Below are positions 1 to 6,452 of a stretch of 10,257 nt of DNA, one piece after another. How positions within the stretch are numbered: the first letter of the stretch is position 1; each line of letters starts with the position of its first letter. The DNA lies in contig CALPVO020000060.1 in NCBI GenBank assembly GCA_943327025.2, positions 1 through 10,257 on the forward strand, given 5' to 3'. This DNA comes from Janthinobacterium lividum. Lineage in GTDB: Bacteria > Pseudomonadota > Gammaproteobacteria > Steroidobacterales > Steroidobacteraceae. The position numbers were made by a program, and so were the translations under genes. The notes beneath the pieces were generated by a model. The model was not told where the DNA came from, searched no databases, and saw nothing but the letters and a program-made list of their open reading frames with translations.

Positions 1-967
1 GTCTCGTCCGCAGGTCGACATCTCCTTTCCCGAAATCGAGAAATTCGATGCGTTGCCGCCGCCCCGGGCGGAAGGCGCGACGGCCTACGTCTCCATCATG
101 GAAGGCTGCAGCAAATACTGCAGTTTCTGCGTGGTGCCTTACACGCGTGGCGAAGAAGTCAGTCGCCCCTTCGAGCAGGTGATGGTGGAAGTGCGCGGGC
201 TTGCTGCTCAGGGCGTGCGCGAAATTCACTTGCTCGGTCAAAACGTGAACGCCTACCGTGGGGAAATGGACGACGGCGGCGAAGCGGACTTGGCACTGCT
301 CATCGAAGCAGTGGCTGCGCTGCCAGGTGTCGGCCGCATACGCTTCACGACATCGCATCCGCTGGAATTCACCGACCGCTTGGCGGAGGCTTACGCGCGC
401 ATTCCGCAATTGGCGAATTTCCTGCACCTTCCTGTGCAGTCCGGCTCGGACCGGGTGCTGGCCGCCATGAAGCGCGGGTATACGGCGCTGGAGTTCAAGG
501 CGAAGGTGCGCAAGCTGCGTGCCGCACGGCCGGATATCTGTCTCAGTTCCGACTTCATCGTGGGTTTCCCCGGCGAGACGGAACGCGACTTTGCAGCGAC
601 GCTGCAACTGGTGCGCGACGTGGGTATCGACCAGAGCTTCAGCTTTATCTACAGCCGCCGCCCGGGAACGCCTGCGGCCTCCTTGGCGGACGATGTGCCC
701 GCGGAAGTGAAGCACGAGCGTCTGCTGCGGCTGCAAGCGCTGCTCAACGAAAACGCACAGAACATCTCGCTGGCGATGGTCGGTACCACGCAGCGTGTAT
801 TGGTGGAACGCCCCGCCAAGAAAGGTGAGGGCATGCTCGCAGGACGCACGGAAAACATGCGCTGGGTGAACTTTCAGGCGCCCGCCGAACTCCTCGGGCA
901 GTTCGTGGACGTGGTGATCACGGAAGTCATGCGCAACAGCCTGCGTGGCCGCTTGGTGACCGCATGA
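1..967 (+). CDS. miaB: tRNA-2-methylthio-N6-dimethylallyladenosine synthase MiaB (5' end cut off)
   Basis: This is a radical-SAM methylthiotransferase. In the family it adds the 2-methylthio group to i6A37 of tRNAs reading UNN codons, using two [4Fe-4S] clusters in the cytoplasm. The frame is open from base 2, with no start in the window, so roughly the last 321 of about 440-450 family residues are present. The radical-SAM motif CSKYCSFC is encoded at 107-130; its three cysteines hold the SAM-binding cluster. It is followed by VVPYTRG and GQNVNAYRG, both typical of MiaB. The conserved [13 protein letters not shown] lies near 421-462. A TRAM RNA-binding domain fills about 770-960. The N-terminal UPF0004 domain with the second cluster is upstream and not seen. 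The TGA overlaps the ybeZ ATG. The gene is identified by the motifs and by its place at the head of the ybeZ-ybeY-corC-lnt operon. A TTG at 53 is an internal codon, not a start. Confidence 0.96.
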   Translation, partial: SRPQVDISFPEIEKFDALPPPRAEGATAYVSIMEGCSKYCSFCVVPYTRGEEVSRPFEQVMVEVRGLAAQGVREIHLLGQNVNAYRGEMDDGGEADLALLIEAVAALPGVGRIRFTTSHPLEFTDRLAEAYARIPQLANFLHLPVQSGSDRVLAAMKRGYTALEFKAKVRKLRAARPDICLSSDFIVGFPGETERDFAATLQLVRDVGIDQSFSFIYSRRPGTPAASLADDVPAEVKHERLLRLQALLNENAQNISLAMVGTTQRVLVERPAKKGEGMLAGRTENMRWVNFQAPAELLGQFVDVVITEVMRNSLRGRLVTA

Positions 968-1980
968 GTGCCGTGCCGGCTTTGAATCTCACCGTCGAGA
1001 ATGCCGACAACGCGCGGCTCGCGCATGTCTGCGGCCCGCTCGACGGTAACTTGCGCTTGGTCGAAGAGCGCTTGGGGCTCGAGATTCGTCGGCAAGGCGA
1101 TACCTTCAACGTCGTTGGTGCTGCGGCCGAGATGGGCTGCGATGTCCTGCGGGCGCTCTATGAGCGCGCCGGCAGTGGTCTGCGTCCTGAGGACGTGCAT
1201 CTGGCGTTGGTAGAAGCGAGCGCCGGTGGCACGGACGAGGTGAAGGTGCAGACGCTGCGCGGTCAAATCCGCGGCCGTGGTGCCAACCAGGTGCAGTATC
1301 TGCGTCAGGTCCGTCGGCACGATCTCACTTTCGGCATTGGGCCTGCGGGGACGGGCAAGACTTACCTGGCCGTGGCTTGTGCGGTCGAGGCGCTGCAGAC
1401 AGACCGGGTTCGCCGCATTGTTCTCGTGCGCCCGGCCGTAGAAGCTGGCGAGCGTCTCGGGTTTTTGCCCGGTGACCTCACCCAAAAGGTGGACCCGTAC
1501 TTGCGCCCCATGTATGACGCGCTCTACGAGATGGTCGGCTTCGATAAGGTGGCGAAATTGATCGAGCGCAACGTCATCGAGATTGCGCCCCTGGCCTTCA
1601 TGCGCGGGCGTACTCTCAATGATGCGTTCGTCATCCTCGACGAAGCGCAGAACACCACCATCGAACAAATGAAGATGTTCCTCACCCGCATCGGCTTCGG
1701 CTCCAAGGCCGTGGTGACGGGCGACGTGACGCAGATCGACTTGCCTTCCAATCGCCCCTCCGGCCTGCGGCATGTCATCGACATTCTGCCGGGCGTGAAT
1801 GGTGTGGCCTTCACGTTCTTCCGTAGTCGCGACGTGGTGCGCCATCCCTTGGTGCAGCGTATCGTTCAGGCCTACGAATCTTCCGATACGGGCGGGCAGC
1901 AACATCCGGACTCGCGCATGAACGCAGTGGGCGATGAACGTCATGCGCCGCGCGGTGAAGGCGGAGGCCCTGCCCCGTGA
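964..1980 (+). CDS. ybeZ: PhoH family ATPase YbeZ
   Basis: This is a 338-residue cytoplasmic PhoH-like P-loop NTPase. Family members bind ATP and RNA, and E. coli YbeZ partners with the YbeY endonuclease in rRNA processing; its exact role is less settled. The Walker A motif GPAGTGKT is at residues 126-133. The Walker B motif VILDEAQN is at about 223-230, and the conserved [12 protein letters not shown] follows at about 250-261. Residues 1 to about 115 form the smaller N-terminal region usual in this family. The last 30 or so residues (from about 308) are Gly/Pro/His-rich and look disordered. The ATG overlaps the miaB stop as ATGA. The only Shine-Dalgarno-like sequence is a weak GGTGA at 955-959, so translation probably depends on coupling to miaB. 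The next gene, ybeY, overlaps the stop as GTGA. A 401-codon open frame on the opposite strand is a composition artefact. Confidence 0.96.
   Translation: MSAVPALNLTVENADNARLAHVCGPLDGNLRLVEERLGLEIRRQGDTFNVVGAAAEMGCDVLRALYERAGSGLRPEDVHLALVEASAGGTDEVKVQTLRGQIRGRGANQVQYLRQVRRHDLTFGIGPAGTGKTYLAVACAVEALQTDRVRRIVLVRPAVEAGERLGFLPGDLTQKVDPYLRPMYDALYEMVGFDKVAKLIERNVIEIAPLAFMRGRTLNDAFVILDEAQNTTIEQMKMFLTRIGFGSKAVVTGDVTQIDLPSNRPSGLRHVIDILPGVNGVAFTFFRSRDVVRHPLVQRIVQAYESSDTGGQQHPDSRMNAVGDERHAPRGEGGGPAP
1963..1967 (+). promoter_or_regulatory. Ribosome binding site of ybeY
   Basis: GGAGG, nine bases before the GTG at 1977 and inside the end of ybeZ. This strong match to the anti-Shine-Dalgarno is the main reason for choosing the GTG that overlaps the ybeZ stop over the later in-frame GTG at 2007. 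Confidence 0.7.
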
Positions 1981-2474
1981 ATCCGCGAAGTCGCCAGCGG
2001 CCCGCAGTGCCTGACTTGCAGGTGGAAGTGGTGGTTGCCGACCGGCGACCCTGGGCTCCCTCCGCAAAGCGCCTGGCACTTTGGGCTGCGGTAGCGGCAG
2101 GGGCTAGAGGGCGCCACGCAGAACTGGCGATCCGCATTGTCGGCAAGCGGGAGTCGCGTCGATTGAACGCGCATTGGCGCGGCAAAGATTACGCTACGAA
2201 CGTGTTGTCCTTCCCGGTGGAAGGATTGCCTTCTGTCGTCCGACCTCGTCCCTTGGGGGACCTCGTCATCTGCGCGCCGGTCGTGGCTGCGGAGGCCTTG
2301 GAGCAGGGCAAGACGCAGTCCGCGCACTGGGCGCACATGGTGGTCCACGGCGTACTGCACTTGCTCGGGCAGGATCACGAGCAGGATGCCGAGGCGGTCC
2401 GCATGGAGCGTCTCGAGCGGCGCATCCTCGGCGGTTTGGGTTTTCCCGACCCGTATGCGGCCGAGCAAGAATGA
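1977..2474 (+). CDS. ybeY: rRNA maturation endoribonuclease YbeY
   Basis: This is a 165-residue zinc-dependent single-strand endoribonuclease of the UPF0054 family. In E. coli it takes part in 16S rRNA 3'-end maturation and 70S ribosome quality control. The diagnostic zinc motif H-x3-H-x5-H is present as HGVLHLLGQDH, with H124, H128 and H134 as ligands. The upstream family block RGKDYATNVLSFP is at residues 68-80, and the conserved LGDLVIC follows at about 93-99. The length fits the family (about 150-180). The start is GTG, overlapping the ybeZ TGA as GTGA, with a strong GGAGG nine bases upstream. Residues 1 to about 13 precede the usual family start, so the later GTG at 2007 cannot be fully excluded. 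The overlap with ybeZ fits the known functional pairing of the two products. Confidence 0.96.
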   Translation: MNPRSRQRPAVPDLQVEVVVADRRPWAPSAKRLALWAAVAAGARGRHAELAIRIVGKRESRRLNAHWRGKDYATNVLSFPVEGLPSVVRPRPLGDLVICAPVVAAEALEQGKTQSAHWAHMVVHGVLHLLGQDHEQDAEAVRMERLERRILGGLGFPDPYAAEQE

Positions 2475-2498
2475 ATTCCAGCTTTCCCCTTCCAGTTC

Positions 2499-2503
2499 GA
2501 GGT
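2499..2503 (+). promoter_or_regulatory. Ribosome binding site of corC/ybeX
   Basis: GAGGT, six bases before the ATG at 2510. It lies in the 35-base gap after ybeY, which is the largest intergenic space in the window. That gap holds no clear promoter or hairpin, so corC is most simply read from the operon transcript. Confidence 0.6.
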
Positions 2504-2509
2504 TGACCC

Positions 2510-3442
2510 ATGACTAATGACGGCGACGTCCCGGAACCCAGACCGACACCGCGGCGCGAAGGACGAGGCGGCTGGTTGTCGCGCGTTCTGCATGCGGTGT
2601 CGGGAGAACCACGCGACCGTGAAGACCTGCTGGCGGACCTACGCGCAGCCGGTGAGACGGGCCTCATAGACGCCGAGGCAGCCGCGATGGTTGAGGGCGT
2701 CATGGCGGTGGCGGATCAGCAAGTCCGGGACATCATGGTGCCCCGTTCAGCCATCGTGGTGGTGGAGCGCGACGCGCCCCTCCGCGACATCATTCCGCTG
2801 GTGGTCGAGTCCGGTCACTCGCGCTTTCCGGTCATCGGCGACGACCGCGATGAGGTCGTCGGCATTCTGTTGGCGAAAGACCTGCTGCGCTATGTTGGCA
2901 ACGAGACGAACTTCGACATGCTGCGCCTGTTGCGACCGGCTGTGCTGGTGCCCGAAAGCAAGCGTTTGAATATTCTGCTGCGCGAATTTCGCGCCAGTCG
3001 CAACCACATGGCTATCGTGGTGGACGAGTATGGCGGCGTGGCAGGCCTGGTCACCATCGAAGATGTGATAGAGCAGATCATCGGTGACATCGATGACGAG
3101 TATGACGTTGAAGAAGCCACGCAGATTCGGCGTGAGTCCTCTTGCAATTTCACCGTGAACGCACTCACGCGTATCGAAGAATTCAATGAGGCATTTGGTC
3201 TTGCCGTGCCCGAGGATGAATTCGACACCATTGGCGGCTATGTAGCCCATGCGTTTGGTCGTGTGCCACGCCGTGGCGATCAGACAGTGCTCGATGGACT
3301 CGAATTCCGGGTGCTGCGCGTGGCACGACGTCGTATTGAGTTGCTGCGCGTGGTAACGCCGGAAGAGGTGCGGTTGCCCGCCGAGCGCGGCGCTACCGAT
3401 AACGCCGGTCATGAACCGCCTTTGCCGGGTAGCGAGGCCTGA
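2510..3442 (+). CDS. corC: CBS-pair protein CorC/YbeX (HlyC/CorC family)
   Basis: This is a 310-residue soluble protein with tandem CBS domains and a C-terminal CorC_HlyC domain. Family members have been linked to Mg2+/Co2+ efflux with CorA, and YbeX in E. coli also to ribosome metabolism; the molecular role is not settled. The visible order is a charged N-terminus (1 to about 60), CBS1 at about 70-130 (DIMVPRSAI, then SGHSRFPVIGDDRDEVVGIL), CBS2 at about 140-195 (RNHMAIVVDEYGGVAGLVTI, then EDVIEQIIGDI), and the FAD-binding-like CorC_HlyC domain at about 210-285 (DEFDTIGGYVAHAFGRVPRRG). There is no N-terminal DUF21/CNNM membrane domain, so this is the short cytoplasmic form usual between ybeY and lnt. 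The ATG at 2510 has a GAGGT six bases upstream. The stop is five bases before the lnt start. Confidence 0.95.
   Translation: MTNDGDVPEPRPTPRREGRGGWLSRVLHAVSGEPRDREDLLADLRAAGETGLIDAEAAAMVEGVMAVADQQVRDIMVPRSAIVVVERDAPLRDIIPLVVESGHSRFPVIGDDRDEVVGILLAKDLLRYVGNETNFDMLRLLRPAVLVPESKRLNILLREFRASRNHMAIVVDEYGGVAGLVTIEDVIEQIIGDIDDEYDVEEATQIRRESSCNFTVNALTRIEEFNEAFGLAVPEDEFDTIGGYVAHAFGRVPRRGDQTVLDGLEFRVLRVARRRIELLRVVTPEEVRLPAERGATDNAGHEPPLPGSEA
3434..3437 (+). promoter_or_regulatory. Possible ribosome binding site of lnt
   Basis: GAGG inside the last codons of corC, ten bases before the GTG at 3448. The spacing is slightly long but usable. It favours the GTG at 3448 over the in-frame GTG at 3493, although the choice is not decisive. 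Confidence 0.45.
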
Positions 3443-3447
3443 CCCCC

Positions 3448-4980
3448 GTGGCAGCGAGCAGGTCGGTCGCGTGGATACACGGTAGGTTGTCCGTGGCCCG
3501 CCGTTGGCCCGCCGTGACGGCCTGCCTGCTCGGCTTGTTGCAGGTGACGGCCTTTCCGCCATTGGGTTGGTTCCCGGTGGGCGTGCTGGCGCTGGCCGGC
3601 CTGTTCTTGTTGCTGGACGAAGGCACACCCGCCATGGGGGCTCGCACCGGTTTCGCGTTCGGTGTCGGCTTGTTCGGTGGCGGTACCTACTGGCTGTTTA
3701 CGGCCATTCACGGTTTCGGTCACGCGCCGGTGGCCTTGGCCTTGTTCCTCATGGCTGGGCTCGTGGCGCTCATGTCCGCTTGGTATGCGCTGCTGGGCTA
3801 CGTGACGTGCCGCTGGTTTTCCCACCCGGGCCGTTTGCGCTGGCTCGTGGTGCTACCCGGGGGCTGGGTGCTGGTGGAATGGGCGCGTAGCCGTGCGTTC
3901 ACCGGTTTCCCGTGGCTGACGCTGGGTTATACCCAAGTGGACACTTGGCTGGCCGGTTATGCACCCGTGGGGGGCGTGTATCTAGTGACCTTGGCCACAG
4001 CGGTTTGTGCTGGTGCCATGGCGGCTTTGTTGCGCGCGGATCAACATCATTGGCGTTGGCCGGTGGGTTTGCTCGTTGGGGTCGTTGGCCTCGGTGGTGT
4101 TCTGGTGGCGGTGCCATGGACTCACCCCGACGGCAAGCCGCTGGGAGTGGCCATTGTTCAGGGAGCGGTGCCGCAAGACCTCAAATGGTCGCCGGCGCAA
4201 CGCGACGCCACGTTCGCGCTATACCGCGACTTGTCCAAGCCAGTGTGGGGCACGCCTCTGGTGGTCTGGCCGGAAGCAGCGCTGCCAGTACTGGCGGAAG
4301 AAGCCACACCCTTCTTGCGCGAGCAGTGGAGTGCTGCCAGTAGTCAGGGCTCGACATTGCTGATGGGCCTGCTGAGCTACGACCTGCAAAGTGGCAGTGT
4401 TCGCAATGGCTTGCTGGTGTTGGATACGCAGCGCGCGCCACAGTGGTACTTCAAGCGGCACCTCGTGCCCTTTGGCGAGTATTTCCCGGTGCCTGCCAAA
4501 GTGCGCGAATGGATGCGTTTGTCCAGCCTCGCCTTCGTGGATTTGCAGCCTGGGAAAGAGGGGCAGCCCGTGCCAGTGGCGCAGGGCCTGCCGTTGGCGG
4601 CAACCATCTGCTACGAAGATGCCTATGGCAGTGATCAGTTGGCGCCACTCACGCAGGCCAAGCTGTTGGTGAACGTGACGAACAACGCCTGGTATGGCGA
4701 TTCCAGCGCGTCGCATCAGCATTTGCAGATCTCCCGCATGCGCGCCATCGAAGCCGGTCGCTATCTGGTCCGCGCCACGAGCAATGGCATCAGCGTCATC
4801 GTCGGGCCCAAGGGGCAGGTGCTCGCGCGTGCGCCGCAGTTCCGGCCCGTGGTGCTGCGCGGTGAGGTGGTGCCCTACACGGGTCTGACACCGTATGCGT
4901 GGCTGGGTGGGGACTGGGCGGTGTTGTTGCTGGCGACTCTAGGTGTGTTGGCCGGTGTCTGGCACCGGCCACGTCTTTAG
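3448..4980 (+). CDS. lnt: Apolipoprotein N-acyltransferase Lnt
   Basis: This 510-residue inner-membrane enzyme transfers an acyl chain from a phospholipid to the free amino group of the diacylglyceryl-cysteine of lipoproteins. It is the last step of maturation before Lol sorting. Hydrophobic N-terminal segments lie at about 23-56, 68-87, 92-118, 130-145 and 170-195, with another near 203-223. The periplasmic nitrilase-like domain covers about 230-470, and a final membrane helix is at about 487-504. The Glu-Lys-Cys triad is intact: E276 in VVWPEAALP, K336 in YFKRHLVPFGEYFP, and C388 in TICYED. These match E. coli E267, K335 and C387. NVTNNAWYGDSSASHQHL is the typical late family block. The GTG start is five bases after corC. 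A later GTG at 3493 would remove 15 residues and leave the membrane part intact. The stop overlaps the convergent porin stop. Length and order match the family. Confidence 0.97.
   Translation: MAASRSVAWIHGRLSVARRWPAVTACLLGLLQVTAFPPLGWFPVGVLALAGLFLLLDEGTPAMGARTGFAFGVGLFGGGTYWLFTAIHGFGHAPVALALFLMAGLVALMSAWYALLGYVTCRWFSHPGRLRWLVVLPGGWVLVEWARSRAFTGFPWLTLGYTQVDTWLAGYAPVGGVYLVTLATAVCAGAMAALLRADQHHWRWPVGLLVGVVGLGGVLVAVPWTHPDGKPLGVAIVQGAVPQDLKWSPAQRDATFALYRDLSKPVWGTPLVVWPEAALPVLAEEATPFLREQWSAASSQGSTLLMGLLSYDLQSGSVRNGLLVLDTQRAPQWYFKRHLVPFGEYFPVPAKVREWMRLSSLAFVDLQPGKEGQPVPVAQGLPLAATICYEDAYGSDQLAPLTQAKLLVNVTNNAWYGDSSASHQHLQISRMRAIEAGRYLVRATSNGISVIVGPKGQVLARAPQFRPVVLRGEVVPYTGLTPYAWLGGDWAVLLLATLGVLAGVWHRPRL
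4949..4971 (+). terminator. Candidate terminator hairpin at the convergent lnt / porin junction
   Basis: A perfect inverted repeat: TGGCCGGTG (4949-4957), five-base loop TCTGG, CACCGGCCA (4963-4971). It lies in the last codons of lnt and ends seven bases before the lnt stop codon. On the plus strand CGTCTTTAG follows, a very short T-run, so an intrinsic terminator for the housekeeping operon is only weakly supported. On the minus strand the same hairpin begins six bases after the porin stop, as a 3' UTR hairpin with no U-run after it. It could end either transcript or protect a 3' end. It could also be a chance effect of GC-rich codons. Confidence 0.4.
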
Positions 4981-6452
4981 CGCGGCGGAGCGAACGGAGT
5001 CGCGGCAGCGGCTTCCCAGCCGGCACCTAGCGCCTTGTAGGCGGCCACTGCCGATTGCAACGCTTCCGTATGCCCTTGGGCTGCGCGGTCTTCGGCTTCC
5101 CACTGCGTGCGCTGCGCATCCAGCACGCTGAGAAAATCGCTGTAGCCCTCTTCAAACCGCAGCGTTGCCAGTTGCGCAGCATCGCCACTGGCGATAGCCG
5201 CCTCTCCCAGCAATCGTTGGCGTGCGCCTAGTCGGTCGAAGGCGGTTAGCGAGGCCTCGGTTTCTTCCAGCGCCAGCAGTATGGTTTGCTGGTATTGCAG
5301 CGCAGCGCCTTCAGCGCGAGCATCGGCTTGCTTCAAACGTGCCCACGTTCGCCCCAAATCCAAGGCCGGCCAGGTGAGAGAAGGGCCCCACTGGTAGCTG
5401 TCGCTATTGGGTTCGCCGACCTCGCTGCGCCGTTCGGCACGCCAGGCGAATACGCCACCAAAACTCACTACGGGAAAGAGATCCGCGACCGCTATGCCAC
5501 GCCGGCGCGTGGCGGCGGTGAGCTTGGCCTCGGCACTGCGGATATCCGGACGGCGCCGCAGCCAGTCGCTAGGCGAGCCGGTCGGGAGGAATTGCGGCAC
5601 CTGCGCGGCGACGAGGTCGCCGGCAGTCAAGCGGGCGAGCGTCTGGCTGTTGGGCGGTTCACCGAGCAGCACGGCCAGTCGCAAACGCGCGCGCGCGGTT
5701 TGCAGTTCCAGTGCGGGAACGGCTGCTTGCGTCGTGGCCAGTTGGGCTCGCGAGCGAGCCACATCCAAACCTGAACCGCGACCGGCCGCCAGGCGTTCGC
5801 TCACCAACTGCAGGGCAGCGGCTTGTGTCTGGGCATTGCGCTTGGCGACGGCCAAACGCTCCGTCGCGCCACGGAATTCGAACCACTGTCTGGCGACTTC
5901 CGCAGCCAACGACACACGCACCGCATCGAGGTCGGCACGGGCAGCGCGCAGGTCGGCAGCGCGTGCACCATTGGCACCGCGCACACGGCCGAACAAGTCC
6001 AGTTCCCAACGCGCATCGAAGCTGGCTTGATAAACCGTGCGCTCGCGAGCAGCGTTGCTCAGCGTTGGTGCATCTACCAGCGCGGTTTGCTGGGCGGCAC
6101 GCCCGGCACTGGCCCGTACCGTCGGCAGGAAATCAAAAGCCTGCTCATGCCGTAGCCCCTGCGCTTCCCGCAGGCGGGTGAGCGTCAGGCCGAGGTCGCG
6201 GTTCTGTCGCCACGCGGTGCTGACGAGTTCCGGCAGGACCGGGTCGCCAAAGGACGACCAGAAGGCTGGTAAGGGCGCTTCGCTGGTGACTGTCGGGCCA
6301 TGCGTGCTGAACGTGGTGGGCACGGTTGGTGTGGATGACGCCGTCGGTTGTGATGGCCACCAGGTGGCGCAACCATTCAGCAAAGCCGCGCAGAGTATTG
6401 CGCCCACGGCGTGGCTGACTTTCCCGCCTGCGGTGATGAGTTGCGGCTTCAT
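4977..6452 (-). CDS. Outer-membrane factor of RND efflux system (OprM/OprN/NodT family lipoprotein)
   Basis: This 491-residue TolC-like outer-membrane channel subunit would form the exit duct for the pump encoded just upstream. The N-terminus is a lipoprotein signal: hydrophobic residues 15-25, then LLNGC with the lipidated cysteine at C28. Ala at +2 predicts outer-membrane sorting. Two outer-membrane efflux (OEP) repeats follow, at about 70-260 and 290-470. Family signatures are present: ARWELDLFGRVRG (147-159), LRRRPDIRSAEAKL (298-311), YQWGPSLTWPALDLGR (353-368), and the final AAYKALGAGW (470-479). Long Ala/Gln/Arg-rich segments fit the periplasmic coiled-coil hairpins. The ATG overlaps the pump stop as ATGA, with an AGAGGT four bases upstream. 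The length is normal (about 460-500). OprN- or OprM-like naming is possible, but the symbol depends on the pump type and is left open. Opposite-strand frames here are shadows. Confidence 0.94.
   Translation of the reverse strand: MKPQLITAGGKVSHAVGAILCAALLNGCATWWPSQPTASSTPTVPTTFSTHGPTVTSEAPLPAFWSSFGDPVLPELVSTAWRQNRDLGLTLTRLREAQGLRHEQAFDFLPTVRASAGRAAQQTALVDAPTLSNAARERTVYQASFDARWELDLFGRVRGANGARAADLRAARADLDAVRVSLAAEVARQWFEFRGATERLAVAKRNAQTQAAALQLVSERLAAGRGSGLDVARSRAQLATTQAAVPALELQTARARLRLAVLLGEPPNSQTLARLTAGDLVAAQVPQFLPTGSPSDWLRRRPDIRSAEAKLTAATRRRGIAVADLFPVVSFGGVFAWRAERRSEVGEPNSDSYQWGPSLTWPALDLGRTWARLKQADARAEGAALQYQQTILLALEETEASLTAFDRLGARQRLLGEAAIASGDAAQLATLRFEEGYSDFLSVLDAQRTQWEAEDRAAQGHTEALQSAVAAYKALGAGWEAAAATPFAPPR

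Noticed and set aside
874..2079. A 401-codon open frame on the minus strand opposite ybeZ
   Set aside because: It lies wholly antisense to miaB/ybeZ/ybeY, which have clear family motifs. It shows no recognisable domain, and long antisense frames are expected in GC-rich DNA.
2475..2509. Possible internal promoter between ybeY and corC
   Set aside because: The gap is only 35 bases and has a ribosome binding site but no convincing -35/-10 pair or operator-like repeat.
2747..3628. A 293-codon minus-strand open frame opposite corC and the start of lnt
   Set aside because: It is a shadow of corC, with no family motif, and it crosses the corC/lnt junction.
5745..5760. Short perfect hairpin (GGCTCG, loop CGAG, CGAGCC)
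   Set aside because: It is in the middle of the outer-membrane factor gene, formed by Ala/Arg/Ser codons, with no T-run and no gene boundary nearby.
5407..6181. Arg/Ser/Ala-rich plus-strand open frames opposite the outer-membrane factor gene
   Set aside because: They are low-complexity, mutually overlapping shadows of a gene with strong OEP-family signatures.
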